From assembly GCF_900168325.1 (NCBI RefSeq), contig NZ_FVZE01000001.1, forward strand, positions 248,001-312,000: 64,000 nt of DNA, given 5' to 3'. Positions 45,476-55,522 of this stretch are shown here, piece after piece. Under the pieces are notes generated by a model, which saw nothing but the letters and a program-made list of their open reading frames with translations, did not search any database and was not told the origin of the DNA. This stretch comes from Novosphingobium mathurense. GTDB taxonomy: Bacteria > Pseudomonadota > Alphaproteobacteria > Sphingomonadales > Sphingomonadaceae. The translations under genes were made by a program, and so were the position numbers. Each line of letters starts with the position of its first letter. Position 1 is the stretch's first letter.

Positions 45476-46674
45476 GCGCTCGCAAACAAGTTCGCGGTCA
45501 ACCGCTGGTGGCGCTGCTCGCGGTTGCGGGCGGTTGGATCGGCGGCCGCGCCGTCACCTGGGAACCGCCGGCCCTGATTCAGGAAGCCGTGGCCAGTGAG
45601 GATGTGCATAAGTCGGCAGGCGTCGGGCGGGACGGCGCGTACCGGTTCGACACTGCCGTCGGCCCGCACTCCGTGCCCTTCGCCAGTTCATCGGCCGTCC
45701 TGCCCATGCGCGAACGGAGCCCGCAACTTGCTTCGCACTTACCGGGTCATGGGCTGAAGCTGGAGCAACGAAGTTACCCCTTGGCCGGTCGTCGACCGCC
45801 AGCGTGGCTTCCGATGAGCTGGGACTTGGCGGGTATGGCGGATAGTCGTCCCACAACCGGGGCGGCCTTCCATCCGCAGCCGCGCATCGCGGGCCATGAG
45901 CTGCCCGGTGTTCAACTCGCGGCTCAACCTGCTCCCCCATCCGCGGTCGGGACGGGCGCGATCTCCGGCGACAGACCGGATGTGCCGGATCGAGAAGTAC
46001 CGGTAACCTTCAAACCCAAACGCTGGTCAGGCGATGCCTGGGCCTTGATGCGCGGGAGCGGAAGTGTGGCGCTCGTCAAGGGAACCTTGCCCGCAACTTA
46101 CGGGGCGAGCCAGACTGGCGCTGTGCTGCGCTATCGCATCGCCCCGCGCAGTGCTTATCGACCGACGGCCTATCTTCGCTCGACCTCGACTCTCGGGACG
46201 GTCCGACAAACATCTGCGGCTCTGGGCTTTGCTGCGCGTCCGGTGCCAACCGTGCCGATCGTCGGCGCGGTCGAAGGACGGCTGACCGACGATGCCGGAA
46301 GGCGCAGATTCCAGCCTGTGGCGATGGCAGTGACGGAACTGGCACCGTTCGAACTCGCGATGGGCCTGCGTGGTGAGGCTTACGGCCAGGCGGGCTACGT
46401 TGGCGGAAAGTTCGCAACGGCCTTTGCCGATGGGCAATTCCGCGCAGATCGCGCCCTGTTTTCGGCCGGACGCTTCGATACAAGGCTCGGCGCAGGCTTG
46501 TGGGGGGGCGTGCAGAAAGGAGCTGGGCGTCTCGATTTTGGACCTTCGGCAACGGTAACGGCGCCGCTGGGTAGGGGAACCTTCGGCCGCGTTGCATTCG
46601 ATTGGCGCTTCCGTTTACTCGGCAATGCCAATCCCGGTTCCGGGCCGGCCGTGACTCTTTCCGCAGGTTTCTGA
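45472..46674 (+). CDS. NfrA C-terminal-like outer-membrane barrel protein
   Basis: A 400-residue exported protein. After a signal-like N terminus (about 10-27) comes a Pro/Ser/Arg-rich region (about 40-175). Residues about 190-400 resemble the C-terminal domain of NfrA (phage N4 adsorption protein A), with segments like YGASQTGAVLRYRI, EAYGQAGYVGGKF, WGGVQKGAGRLDFGPS and a terminal Phe in LSAGF. The long TPR region that makes up most of classic NfrA is missing. The start overlaps the upstream NfrB-like stop (ATGA), so the two products are made together. Inferred role: outer-membrane exit for the glycan made by the partner. Confidence 0.8.
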   Translation: MSARKQVRGQPLVALLAVAGGWIGGRAVTWEPPALIQEAVASEDVHKSAGVGRDGAYRFDTAVGPHSVPFASSSAVLPMRERSPQLASHLPGHGLKLEQRSYPLAGRRPPAWLPMSWDLAGMADSRPTTGAAFHPQPRIAGHELPGVQLAAQPAPPSAVGTGAISGDRPDVPDREVPVTFKPKRWSGDAWALMRGSGSVALVKGTLPATYGASQTGAVLRYRIAPRSAYRPTAYLRSTSTLGTVRQTSAALGFAARPVPTVPIVGAVEGRLTDDAGRRRFQPVAMAVTELAPFELAMGLRGEAYGQAGYVGGKFATAFADGQFRADRALFSAGRFDTRLGAGLWGGVQKGAGRLDFGPSATVTAPLGRGTFGRVAFDWRFRLLGNANPGSGPAVTLSAGF

Positions 46675-46721
46675 ATCGCTGCTTTTCTCCGCCGCCACGC
46701 TGCGGTAGCGAGATAGCAGTA

Positions 46722-47636
46722 ATGGACGTCTATCTTCCCATCGCCAATCTCTCGGTCAATGGCCTGATCATCGTCGGCCTTGGCGCGATCACCGGCCTCC
46801 TCTCGGGCATCTTCGGCGTGGGCGGAGGATTCCTGACGACGCCGCTGATGATCTTCTACGGCATACCGCCAACGGTTGCGGCGGCATCGGCAGCCAGCCA
46901 GGTCACCGGCGCGAGCGTGTCGGGTGTCTTCGCGCATACCCGGCGAGGCGGCGTGGACTACCAGATGGGCGCGGTCATGGTCGCAGGCGGCATCATCGGC
47001 ACCGGGATAGGTGCCTTGCTGTTCAACCTGCTCGCCCAGCTTGGCCAGATCGATACCGTCATCAACATTCTCTACGTCGTCCTGCTTGGATCGATCGGCG
47101 GCCTGATGGCGAAAGAGAGCATCCAGTCGATTCGGGCGGAGCGTAGCGGCGTTTCGATGGCGGCGAAAAAGCGGCGCCACCACCCGATGGTCGCAAGTCT
47201 GCCGATGCGCTGGCGCTTCTATCGCTCGGGGCTCTACATCTCGCCGCTTGCGCCGCTTCTGCTGGGGATGGGAACGGGCATCCTGACGATGCTCATGGGT
47301 ATTGGCGGCGGTTTCATCCTCGTCCCGGCGATGCTCTACATCCTTGGCATGAGCGCCAATGTCGTGGTCGGAACATCGCTGTTCCAGATCCTCTTCGTGA
47401 CGATGGCGACGACGATGATGCACGCTCTTACCACCCATGCCATCGATATCGTCCTCGCCTCGCTGCTGCTGTTCGGCTCGGTGACGGGGGCGCAGTTGGG
47501 GGCGCAGTTCGCGCAGAAGGCAAGTCCGGTGAAACTGCGCCTTGTCCTCGCCATCATCGTCCTGGTGGTGGCAGCGCGCATGGCGCTCGGGCTGGGGTAC
47601 AGGCCGGACGACATCTATACGATGGCGCCGCTATGA
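46722..47636 (+). CDS. TauE/SafE-family sulfite/sulfur-compound exporter
   Basis: A 304-residue inner-membrane permease with eight helices in two related halves; each half has the GxGGGF motif (GVGGGFLTTPL and GIGGGFILVPA). TauE/SafE proteins move sulfite, sulfoacetate and other organosulfur anions. The gene overlaps the following TIGR02186 gene by four bases, a pairing seen in many alphaproteobacteria. The true substrate is unknown. Confidence 0.92.
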   Translation: MDVYLPIANLSVNGLIIVGLGAITGLLSGIFGVGGGFLTTPLMIFYGIPPTVAAASAASQVTGASVSGVFAHTRRGGVDYQMGAVMVAGGIIGTGIGALLFNLLAQLGQIDTVINILYVVLLGSIGGLMAKESIQSIRAERSGVSMAAKKRRHHPMVASLPMRWRFYRSGLYISPLAPLLLGMGTGILTMLMGIGGGFILVPAMLYILGMSANVVVGTSLFQILFVTMATTMMHALTTHAIDIVLASLLLFGSVTGAQLGAQFAQKASPVKLRLVLAIIVLVVAARMALGLGYRPDDIYTMAPL

Positions 47637-48397
47637 GGAACCTGCGGGCTTCCCTGTGCGCGCTGATGGCGCTGTTTCTGCTGACGGGGGCCCGCGATCC
47701 GATCCTCGTGCCCGAAGTTTCGCAGCATGAAGTCGATCTTCAACAGGGATTCACCGGCACTGAATTGCTCTTGTTCGGGGCGATCCTGTCGCCGGAAGGT
47801 TCCCGCGCGGCGCAGGACTATGACATCGTCGTCGTCCTCAAGGGACCGACCCAGTCGATCATTCTGCGTGAGAAGCAAAAGGTGGCGGGGATCTGGATCA
47901 ACGCGGCGGGTACCGAATTCCGTTCGGCGCCGTCCTACTATGCCATTGCTTCGACGCGGCCGATTTCCGAGATCGTCGACGACAAGACCGCGGCGATTTA
48001 CGAGTTGGGCCTACAATGGCTGCAACTTTCTCCGATCGGGGCGATCAACCCGGAAGAGCAGTCGCGGTTTTCCGCAGGCCTCGTCGAGCTGAACCAGAAA
48101 AATGGCCTCTACCGCGAGAGCGAGGGCAGCGTGAAGGTGAGCGAGCAGGTCCTCTACCAGGCGCGCATCGACCTTCCTTCCAGCGTGCCGATCGGTACCT
48201 ACACGGCTGAAACTTTCGCCATATCCAAAGGTCGCGTGGTTGCCTCGGCGTCCAGCGAGGTCGAAGTGCGCAAGCTCGGTTTCGAGCGCGCCGTTGCCAA
48301 TTTTTCGGACAACTATGGTTTTGCCTACGGCCTGCTCGCGGTCTTCGTATCGGTGGGCATGGGCTGGCTTGCGGGCCGCCTGTTCGCTCTGATCTGA
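47633..48397 (+). CDS. TIGR02186 family membrane-anchored periplasmic protein
   Basis: A 254-residue protein with an N-terminal signal (about 1-20), a periplasmic domain and one C-terminal membrane helix (about 230-250). The core LVPEVSQHEVDLQQGFTGTELLLFGA is the TIGR02186 signature. This family is almost always next to a TauE/SafE permease, as here (ATGA overlap), and probably is its accessory subunit. No direct experiment is known to me. Confidence 0.88.
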   Translation: MRNLRASLCALMALFLLTGARDPILVPEVSQHEVDLQQGFTGTELLLFGAILSPEGSRAAQDYDIVVVLKGPTQSIILREKQKVAGIWINAAGTEFRSAPSYYAIASTRPISEIVDDKTAAIYELGLQWLQLSPIGAINPEEQSRFSAGLVELNQKNGLYRESEGSVKVSEQVLYQARIDLPSSVPIGTYTAETFAISKGRVVASASSEVEVRKLGFERAVANFSDNYGFAYGLLAVFVSVGMGWLAGRLFALI

Positions 48398-48458
48398 TCC
48401 GGCGCTGCGAAAGTCGACCGACGGTGCGACTTTGTGCCGGTGCAATCGAGTGTGCATT

Positions 48459-48473
48459 TTAGCCGGAAATTAA
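48459..48473 (+). promoter_or_regulatory. CtrA-like box upstream of the HerA-like gene
   Basis: TTAG-CCGGAAA-TTAA (followed by C) matches TTAA-N7-TTAAC at eight of nine positions, 49 bases before the gene start. Its seven-base spacer is identical to that of the box before parA at 17865. Confidence 0.55.
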
Positions 48474-48521
48474 CTCGACAGGCATACGAACCAAGATCCT
48501 TGGCGGCTTTCCAGGTGCTTG

Positions 48522-50210
48522 ATGGATCAGATGCGTATCGATGAGTTTGAGCAGGCAACTCCGGCAGAGCGCAAAGTCGATGGGTCGTTCCAACCCGTGA
48601 CGCGCAAGAGTGCGGCCGAGCCTATCGGTGTGGTCCTCGAAGTCGCAGGCGCCGGATCGCGGATTGCCTTCGATCTCGAGAAGCTGTCGATTGCTTCGCA
48701 GGACCCGGATCCTTCCATCGCCCTGTCCGGGCAGGTCGGCAGCCAGATCAAGATTCGCGTCGGCAACGGCTGGCTGCTCGCGAGCGTGCGCAACCAGAAG
48801 CAGGACAATTCGGTCCCCGGTGGCATTGTTGCCGACGTCGACTTTCTGGGCGAGGGTGAAGAGGAACGCCTCACCGGACGCATCCACAGCTTCCGCCGCG
48901 GTGTTACCTTCTTCCCGGTTCCGGGCGCGCCGGTCTTTTCGGCGACCAGCGAGGACCTTCGCCAGATCTATGCCAGCGACGGACGCAGCGCGATCCAGAT
49001 CGGCAACGTTTACCCGACCCGGGACATCCGCGCCGGCCTCTATGTCGATGCCATGCTCGGCAAGCACTTCGCACTTCTGGGCTCCACCGGTACCGGCAAG
49101 TCGACCAGTGCCGCGCTGATCCTGCACCGCATTTGCGAGCACGCGCCCGAAGGCCATATCATCATGGTCGACCCGCATGGCGAATATTCCGCGGCATTCC
49201 GCAGCACCGGCGTGATCCTCGACGTCTCGAACCTGCAGATGCCCTATTGGCTGATGAACTTCGAGGAGCACTGCGAAGTCCTGCTGACTTCGCGCGGAGA
49301 CGACCGCCAGCTCGACGCCGAAATCCTGGGCAAGTGCCTGCTCGAGGCTCGTTCCAAGAACAGGCTCGCCGAGCAGATGGGCAAGATTACCGTCGATTCG
49401 CCGATTCCCTACCTGCTTTCGGACCTCGGCAACATCATCAGCAACGCGATGGGTAAGCTCGACAAGGGCCACTCCAGCGCGCCGTACATGCGCATCCGCA
49501 ACAAGCTCGACGAACTGAAGGGCGATCCGCGTTACCAGTTCATGTTCTCCGGCATGCTTGTCGGCGATACGATGGCAGACTTCATTTCGACTCTGTTCCG
49601 CCTCCCTTCGCGCGGGCGGCCGATCTCGATCATCGACGTTTCGGGCGTCCCTTCCGACATCACCTCGACGGTCGTCGCCGTGCTGAGCCGACTCGTCTTC
49701 GACTTCGCGATCTGGTCGCGCGAGGAAAAGACCCGCCCAATCCTGCTCGTGTGCGAAGAAGCGCATCGCTACGTACCCAACGAGAAGAATGCCGACGGTT
49801 CCTCGGTCGGACGCATCCTGTCGCGCATTGCCAAGGAAGGCCGTAAGTACGGCATTTCGCTCGGCCTGATCACGCAGCGCCCGTCCGACCTTGCCGAAGG
49901 CGTGCTGTCGCAGTGCGGCACGATCATCTCGATGCGTCTCAACAACGACCGCGACCAGGCCTTCGTGCGCGCTGCCATGCCCGAAGGTGCGCGCGGCTTC
50001 CTCGATTCGATCCCGGCGCTGCGCAACCGCGAGTGCATCATCTGCGGCGAAGGCGTTTCGATCCCGATCCGCGTCTCGTTCGACGACCTCGAGGAATTCA
50101 AGCGGCCTGCGTCTGAAGACCCGTCCTTCACCCAGCTCTGGAATACGTCCGGAGGCGAGGAAGAGATGGTCCAGCGCACCGTTCAGCGCTGGCGCGCGCA
50201 GGGTCGCTGA
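48522..50210 (+). CDS. HerA-like hexameric ATPase (DUF87)
   Basis: A 562-residue P-loop ATPase of the HerA/FtsK superfamily. The N-terminal part (about 1-150) forms a HAS-barrel-like domain. Walker A is GSTGTGKST at about residues 187-195; Walker B is LLVCEEAHRY near residue 410; RPSDLAEG and QCGTII belong to the C-terminal part. HerA proteins pump or process DNA ends, usually with a NurA nuclease or, in defence islands, with Sir2 or other effectors. No such partner is adjacent; TIGR02186 is upstream and a MATE gene is convergent. A role in chromosome maintenance under cell-cycle control is inferred. Confidence 0.9.
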   Translation: MDQMRIDEFEQATPAERKVDGSFQPVTRKSAAEPIGVVLEVAGAGSRIAFDLEKLSIASQDPDPSIALSGQVGSQIKIRVGNGWLLASVRNQKQDNSVPGGIVADVDFLGEGEEERLTGRIHSFRRGVTFFPVPGAPVFSATSEDLRQIYASDGRSAIQIGNVYPTRDIRAGLYVDAMLGKHFALLGSTGTGKSTSAALILHRICEHAPEGHIIMVDPHGEYSAAFRSTGVILDVSNLQMPYWLMNFEEHCEVLLTSRGDDRQLDAEILGKCLLEARSKNRLAEQMGKITVDSPIPYLLSDLGNIISNAMGKLDKGHSSAPYMRIRNKLDELKGDPRYQFMFSGMLVGDTMADFISTLFRLPSRGRPISIIDVSGVPSDITSTVVAVLSRLVFDFAIWSREEKTRPILLVCEEAHRYVPNEKNADGSSVGRILSRIAKEGRKYGISLGLITQRPSDLAEGVLSQCGTIISMRLNNDRDQAFVRAAMPEGARGFLDSIPALRNRECIICGEGVSIPIRVSFDDLEEFKRPASEDPSFTQLWNTSGGEEEMVQRTVQRWRAQGR

Positions 50211-50221
50211 ACGAAGGGCGC

Positions 50222-51640
50222 CTAGTCCTTCGCGAGAGCGCGCCGCCAATTGCCCTTCGTATAGTAGGCGATCGTCAGCAGCATCGAGGCCATGCCTCCT
50301 ACCGGGAAGGCCCACCAGACCGCATCGCCGCCGATCTGCGGGTATAGCGCGTAGTAGAAGCCAAGGCGCGCCGGGTAGAGCGCGATGGCCATGATCACCA
50401 GCGGCGCCACGACGGCGCCGTAGGCTCGCATGGTGCCCGACAGGATCATCGTCACCGACATGAACAGGTAGGCGCAAGTGCAGATGAGCTGGATGCGTTC
50501 GGCAATCGGCATGGCCGGGCTGTTCCCGCCCAAAAACAGGGCAAGCAGCGGATGGTCGGCCAGGACGATGATCGCGGCGAGCGTGGTGGTCATCGCCAGG
50601 TTGCTCAGCACGCCGACGCGGGTCACGGCGCCGACGCGGGCGTGATTGCCCGCTCCCAGCGTCTGCGCCACCATCGCACTGACGGCCGAGCCTACGGCGA
50701 AGGCGGGCATCTGCAGGTAGTTCCACAGCTGCAGCGAAGCGCCATAGGCCGCGGCGGCGTTGAGCCCCTCGCGGTTGACCAGCCCGATCATGATGACGCC
50801 GGCCGATGAGAACAGCAGCATCTGCGCACCCATCGGCACGCCCTTGGTCACGATGTAGCGAAGCTCCTCGCTGCGCGGGAACACATAGCGCAGTTCGGCC
50901 CCGCGCAGCCGCAGCGGCAGGTCCTTGCGGTAGATCTGGCGGATCTGGAACAGCGTGCCCGAAAAGTTGGCGAAGGCCGTCGCCATGGCTGACCCGGCGA
51001 TCCCCAGCGAGGGCACGGGCCCCAGGCCCATGATCAGCAGCGGGTTGAGCACGATGTCGAGCATGACCGTCAGGATCATCGCGTAGAGCGGCGTCCTGGA
51101 ATCCCCGGCCCCGCGCAGGGCCATGGAAATGACCATCGACATCACCCCGAACGGCACGGTGACGAAGATCACGCGCAAGTAGGCGAGGGCCTCCTTCACG
51201 CTGGCCTCGGGCGTGGCCAGGGCGTTGAGCAGGGCCGGCGAGAAGATCCAGCCCAGCGCGCCGGTCACGGCGGACAGGGCCATGCACAGGCCAAGCCCGG
51301 TGCCGAATGTCGCGCGCAGCGCCTGGATGTCGCGCGCGCCGAAGTGCTGGCCGACGCGCACGGTCGTTGCCATGCCCAGACCGATCGTTGCGGCGATCAC
51401 CAGGAACATCACGAGATTGGCATTGGCCGTTGCCGCCAGCGCGCTTTCGCCCAGCAGCCGGCCGACCCAGATCGTGTTGATCGAACCGTTGAGCGTCTGC
51501 AGCACGTTCGACAGCAGCATGGGAAGCGAGAACAGCAGCAGCGTGCGCAGGATCGGTCCCTGCGTCAGGTCCCCACGCTCGGTCTTGCCGGGAGTGCGCT
51601 CGGCAAGGGCCTCCGCTTCCATGGGTACGGCTTCGCTCAT
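50222..51640 (-). CDS. MATE family efflux transporter
   Basis: A 472-residue inner-membrane protein with twelve helices in two homologous halves, typical of MATE (NorM/DinF) Na+- or H+-driven drug and metabolite exporters. The first half includes LLLFSLPMLLSNVLQTLNGS, the classic MATE N terminus. The substrate is unknown. The start overlaps the queE stop by four bases (ATGA), so it is co-translated with queE. Confidence 0.92.
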   Translation of the reverse strand: MSEAVPMEAEALAERTPGKTERGDLTQGPILRTLLLFSLPMLLSNVLQTLNGSINTIWVGRLLGESALAATANANLVMFLVIAATIGLGMATTVRVGQHFGARDIQALRATFGTGLGLCMALSAVTGALGWIFSPALLNALATPEASVKEALAYLRVIFVTVPFGVMSMVISMALRGAGDSRTPLYAMILTVMLDIVLNPLLIMGLGPVPSLGIAGSAMATAFANFSGTLFQIRQIYRKDLPLRLRGAELRYVFPRSEELRYIVTKGVPMGAQMLLFSSAGVIMIGLVNREGLNAAAAYGASLQLWNYLQMPAFAVGSAVSAMVAQTLGAGNHARVGAVTRVGVLSNLAMTTTLAAIIVLADHPLLALFLGGNSPAMPIAERIQLICTCAYLFMSVTMILSGTMRAYGAVVAPLVIMAIALYPARLGFYYALYPQIGGDAVWWAFPVGGMASMLLTIAYYTKGNWRRALAKD

Positions 51641-52383
51641 GTTCCCCGCGTGTCACCCCAGAGATGGATGTGCAGGCGGTCGGTAAAGCGCAGGCCCCGG
51701 TTCATGCACAGGTCCGCCAGCCAGGCGGAGCGCTGGCGCACGACCTCGCTCGAGCGGCCTTCGGGCATCAGGAAGATGCGCTCGCCGGGGATCGCATGGG
51801 CCTGCTGGAGGGCAAGCACTTCGTCCAGGTCATCCGGCACGGCGATGACGAACTTGAAGAAGGCCCGCGGATCGGCCGACCATGCGGCGAGGCGTTCGGG
51901 GATCAGCGCAAGCTCCGCAGGGTTGCCGCTGTGGGCAAGCTTCGGGCTGACGTTGAACTGGTGGATCAGCGGATCGAGCGCGGCATGGGGCGCCACCGAG
52001 CCATTGGTCTCGATCTCGACATGCATGCCGGGGCGCATCGCGTTCAGTTCACCGATCATCCGGGCAAGCGCGGCGCCCTGCAGCAGCGGTTCGCCGCCGG
52101 TGACCACGAGCCGATCCGGGGGCAGGGCGGCAACCTGCGCCGCCACGTCCGCTTCCTCGAGCGTGAGCTGGTTCGCCTTGCGCTCAAATGCCGTGTCGTC
52201 GCGGTGGGGCCGGTTGTCGCCTTCGAAGCGCCAGGTGTAGGCCGTGTCGCACCACTGGCAGGCAAGGTTGCAGCGCGAGAGCCGCACGAAAGTGCTCGGC
52301 CGCCCCATCGACGCGCCTTCGCCTTGCAGCGAGGCGAAGATTTCCGGTTCACCCGGCGTGGTCGTGGCAAGGATCAGGGGCAT
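51637..52383 (-). CDS. queE: 7-carboxy-7-deazaguanine synthase
   Basis: A 248-residue radical SAM enzyme of queuosine (tRNA modification) synthesis. It converts carboxy-tetrahydropterin to 7-carboxy-7-deazaguanine. The cluster motif is C38, C42 and C45 (CNLACQWC). EIFASLQGEGASMGRPSTFVRLSRC and the VTGGEPLLQ glycine segment match QueE. Other queuosine genes (queC, queD, queF) are not in the window. It precedes and overlaps the MATE gene; no functional link between them is evident. Confidence 0.93.
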   Translation of the reverse strand: MPLILATTTPGEPEIFASLQGEGASMGRPSTFVRLSRCNLACQWCDTAYTWRFEGDNRPHRDDTAFERKANQLTLEEADVAAQVAALPPDRLVVTGGEPLLQGAALARMIGELNAMRPGMHVEIETNGSVAPHAALDPLIHQFNVSPKLAHSGNPAELALIPERLAAWSADPRAFFKFVIAVPDDLDEVLALQQAHAIPGERIFLMPEGRSSEVVRQRSAWLADLCMNRGLRFTDRLHIHLWGDTRGT

Positions 52384-52666
52384 CGCGGGCGGGTTTCGGT
52401 TCCGACAGGTTTACACGGTTTACACAGTCCAGAGGCAATTGGCGCCGCTCAGTGGGTCGCCTTGATTACACCTGCTTTGCAATGGGTTCGAGCGCACGGG
52501 CATGGCGCCACAGTGTCAGACCCTGGCCTTGTAGGAAACGGCTAAGTTCCTTTCCGGGGGCAGGGTGGGGCGTATGCGCCGACCGACCCGGAATGAGCGG
52601 AGCAAGGCAAGGTGCCTCGCAACGTTCCGCCTGCTCCGGGCCTGTCGAAGCGCACAGGCCTTGCCG
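52384..52666. other. Gap between valS and queE
   Basis: About 280 bases without a credible gene. It holds a tandem GGTTTACAC/GGTTTACAC pair (about 52408-52425) and a hairpin GGCCTGT/ACAGGCC (52639-52660) whose arm CCTGTCGAAG resembles sphingomonad REP sequence. The hairpin lies six bases after the valS stop and may serve as its 3' end. Confidence 0.5.
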
Positions 52667-55522
52667 TTACCCCAGGCGTGCCAGCGCTGCGGCAAGGCGC
52701 TCGGCTTCGGCCCTGTGGTGCGCATGGTCGGCGCGGGCCTTTTCGACCGCCTCGGGCTTGGCTTTCTCGACGAACTTGGGGTTCGACAGGCGGCCTTCCA
52801 GCGAATTGGCTTCCTTCTGCGAAGCTGCCAGCGCCTTTTCGAGACGGGCCTTTTCCGCTGCGATGTCGATTACGCCTTCCAGCGGGATCGCCAGCATCGC
52901 ATCGCCAGCGCCGACCTGCAGCAGCGCGCCGGCGGGGGCTGCTTCGAAGTGGATCGCGTCGAGACGCGCAAGGCGGTCGATCGCCGCGCCGTTGCGCCCG
53001 ACGATCGCCCTGGTCGCGTCGCTGGGATCGGCAAGGTAGGCGGTCAGGCGCGCACCCGGCGCGATGCCGAGTTCGGCCTTGGCGCCGCGCAGGTTGCCGA
53101 TCAGCGCGATCAGCCACTCGACCTCGGCCTTCGCCGCGGCGTCGACCGAAGCGTTCGGGGCGGGCCACCTGGCGGTGATCAGCGGGTAATCGCCGCGCTC
53201 GCCCATCTTGCTCCACAACTCTTCGGTGACGAAGGGCATGAAGGGGTGGAGCATGACGAGGATCTGGTCGAGCACCCATCCGGCGACGGCCTTGGTCTCC
53301 GCGTCGAAGTTGCCCTTCACCAGTTCGATGTACCAGTCGCAGAACTGGTCCCAGACGAAGTGGTAGATGGTGTTCGCCGCCGCGTCGAAGCGCAGTTCGG
53401 CCATGGCCTTGTCAAGCTCGGCCAGGGTCTCGACGACTTCGCCGATGATCCACTTGTTGACCGCCGTGGTGGCCGCCGGGGCTTCCACCGAGGTCGAGGC
53501 GCCGATGCCGTTGCTCTGGCAGAAGCGGGCCGCGTTCCACAGCTTGGTCGCGAAGTTGCGGTAACCCTCGACGCGTTTTTCATCCATCTTCACGTCGCGG
53601 CCCTGGCTTTCCATGGCCGACATGAAGAAGCGCAGCGCGTCGGCGCCGTACTTGTCGATCAGGCCGAGCGGGTCGACGACGTTGCCCTTGGACTTGGACA
53701 TCTTCTGCCCGTCCGCCGCGCGCACGAGGCCATGCAGGTAGAGCCGCTTCCACGGCACTTCCTTCATGAAGTGGATGCCCTGCATTGCCATGCGCGCATC
53801 CCAGAAGAACAGGATGTCGAAGCCGGAAACGAGCAGGTCGTTGGGATAGTGCTTTTTGAGCAGCGGCGCGTCGTCGTCCGGCCAGCCCAGCGTGGCGAAG
53901 GGCCAGAGCGCCGAAGAGAACCACGTGTCGAGGACGTCCTCGTCGCGAGCTACCTTAATGTTATCCCAATTCGACGGGCCGACGGGAAAAGCTGTCTCGT
54001 TCGGTCCAATTTCGGAAATCGAACTTTCGTCCGTTCCGTAATATTGAGCGAATTTGGAGCGCGCATCTTCCCAAGTTTCAGCTACGACGAAGTGACTATC
54101 AGGCCAATTAATTGGCGAATTGACTTCAATCCCGTCGTGTGAAGAAGTTTCATAGAGCCCCTTGTTGTGGCCGAACCAAGCCGGAATGCGGTGGCCCCAC
54201 CAGAGCTGGCGGCTGACGCACCAGGGCTGGATGTTCTCCATCCAGTTGAAGAAGGTCTTTTCCCAGGTCCTGGGGACGATCTCGATCTTGCCCGAGCGCA
54301 CCGCCTCGAGCGGGGGCTGGGCCAGCGTTTCGGCATCGACGTACCACTGGTCGGTCAGCCACGGTTCGATGACCACGCCGCCGCGGTCGCCGAAGGGGGT
54401 CTGGATCGTGCGCGGCTCCGCGTCGTGCTCGACTTCGTTGCCTTCCTTGTCCTTGGTGACGTGGGGAATGAGGAAGCCCAGTTCCTTCATTTCGGCCACC
54501 ACGGCATCGCGCGCAGCGAAGCGCTCCATGCCAAGGTACTTTGCGGGGATCAGGCCGTCCGCGGTCTGCACCACGTTGGCTTCGGCATCGAACATGTTGA
54601 GCATGTCCGCAGGCTTGATCCCGGCGCGCTTGCCGACTTCGAAGTCGTTGAAGTCATGCCCCGGGGTGATCTTCACCGCGCCCGAACCCAGTTCCGGATC
54701 GGCGTGCTCGTCGCCCACCACCTTGAAGCGGCGGCCGGTGATCGGCTGGAGGATCTCCTTGCCGATGACGGCCTTGTAGCGCTCGTCCTCGGGATGAACG
54801 GCCACGGCCATGTCAGCCAGCATCGTTTCCGGGCGCGTGGTGGCAACCTCGATGTAGTCCTGCCCGTTGGCCAGCGTCACGCCATCGGCCAGCGGGTACT
54901 TGAAGTGCCAGAAGCCGCCCTGCATCTCGCGCGTCTCGACCTCAAGGTCGGAGATCGCGGTCTTGAGCTTGGGGTCCCAGTTCACCAGCCGCTTGTCGCG
55001 GTAGATCAGGCCCTGGTTGTAAAGGTCGACGAAGACCTTCACGACGGCCCTGGTAAATTGCGGGTCCATGGTGAACTGCTCGCGGCTCCAGTCCATCGAG
55101 CAGCCCAGGCGGCGCAGCTGGCGGGTGATCGTGCCGCCGCTCTCGTGCTTCCATTCCCAGACCTTGTCGACGAAGGCATCGCGCGAGTAGTTCGTGCGCT
55201 TGTCCTGTTTCGCTTCCATCTGCCGCTCGACCACCATCTGCGTGGCGATGCCGGCATGGTCGGTGCCGACCACCCACAGCGCATCCTTGCCGCGCAGGCG
55301 CTCGTAGCGGATCACGATGTCCTGCAGCGTGTTGTCGAGCGCGTGGCCGATGTGCAGCGAACCGGTGACGTTCGGCGGCGGATTGACGATGGTGAACGGC
55401 TGCGCGTCCGGACGCTCCGGGCGGAACAGGCCGTTGTCTTCCCAATGGGAATACCACTTCGCCTCGATCGGGGCGGGGTCGAAAGTCTTGTCGAGCGCAG
55501 GGGCAGGATTCTGGTCGGTCAT
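52667..55522 (-). CDS. valS: Valyl-tRNA synthetase
   Basis: A 951-residue class I synthetase that charges tRNA-Val. HIGH is seen as HIGH in [12 protein letters not shown] (near residue 50), KMSKS as KMSKSKGN, and the C-terminal coiled coil closes the protein. The ATG at 55522 gives the usual N terminus; a 57-codon upstream extension overlaps the divergent Mla operon control region. Residues about 458-528 (53940-54150) are encoded by visibly AT-richer DNA than the rest of the gene and form a longer-than-usual segment before [17 protein letters not shown]. Confidence 0.96.
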   Translation of the reverse strand: MTDQNPAPALDKTFDPAPIEAKWYSHWEDNGLFRPERPDAQPFTIVNPPPNVTGSLHIGHALDNTLQDIVIRYERLRGKDALWVVGTDHAGIATQMVVERQMEAKQDKRTNYSRDAFVDKVWEWKHESGGTITRQLRRLGCSMDWSREQFTMDPQFTRAVVKVFVDLYNQGLIYRDKRLVNWDPKLKTAISDLEVETREMQGGFWHFKYPLADGVTLANGQDYIEVATTRPETMLADMAVAVHPEDERYKAVIGKEILQPITGRRFKVVGDEHADPELGSGAVKITPGHDFNDFEVGKRAGIKPADMLNMFDAEANVVQTADGLIPAKYLGMERFAARDAVVAEMKELGFLIPHVTKDKEGNEVEHDAEPRTIQTPFGDRGGVVIEPWLTDQWYVDAETLAQPPLEAVRSGKIEIVPRTWEKTFFNWMENIQPWCVSRQLWWGHRIPAWFGHNKGLYETSSHDGIEVNSPINWPDSHFVVAETWEDARSKFAQYYGTDESSISEIGPNETAFPVGPSNWDNIKVARDEDVLDTWFSSALWPFATLGWPDDDAPLLKKHYPNDLLVSGFDILFFWDARMAMQGIHFMKEVPWKRLYLHGLVRAADGQKMSKSKGNVVDPLGLIDKYGADALRFFMSAMESQGRDVKMDEKRVEGYRNFATKLWNAARFCQSNGIGASTSVEAPAATTAVNKWIIGEVVETLAELDKAMAELRFDAAANTIYHFVWDQFCDWYIELVKGNFDAETKAVAGWVLDQILVMLHPFMPFVTEELWSKMGERGDYPLITARWPAPNASVDAAAKAEVEWLIALIGNLRGAKAELGIAPGARLTAYLADPSDATRAIVGRNGAAIDRLARLDAIHFEAAPAGALLQVGAGDAMLAIPLEGVIDIAAEKARLEKALAASQKEANSLEGRLSNPKFVEKAKPEAVEKARADHAHHRAEAERLAAALARLG

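Noticed and set aside
48459..51656. Open frame of over 1000 codons on the minus strand across the HerA-like and MATE genes
   Set aside because: It runs antisense to herA and out of frame through MATE, both of which have clear domains. Arg/Asp/His-rich shadow sequence.
52408..52425. Tandem GGTTTACAC pair as a CRISPR or iteron array
   Set aside because: Only two copies and no spacer pattern; too short for either.
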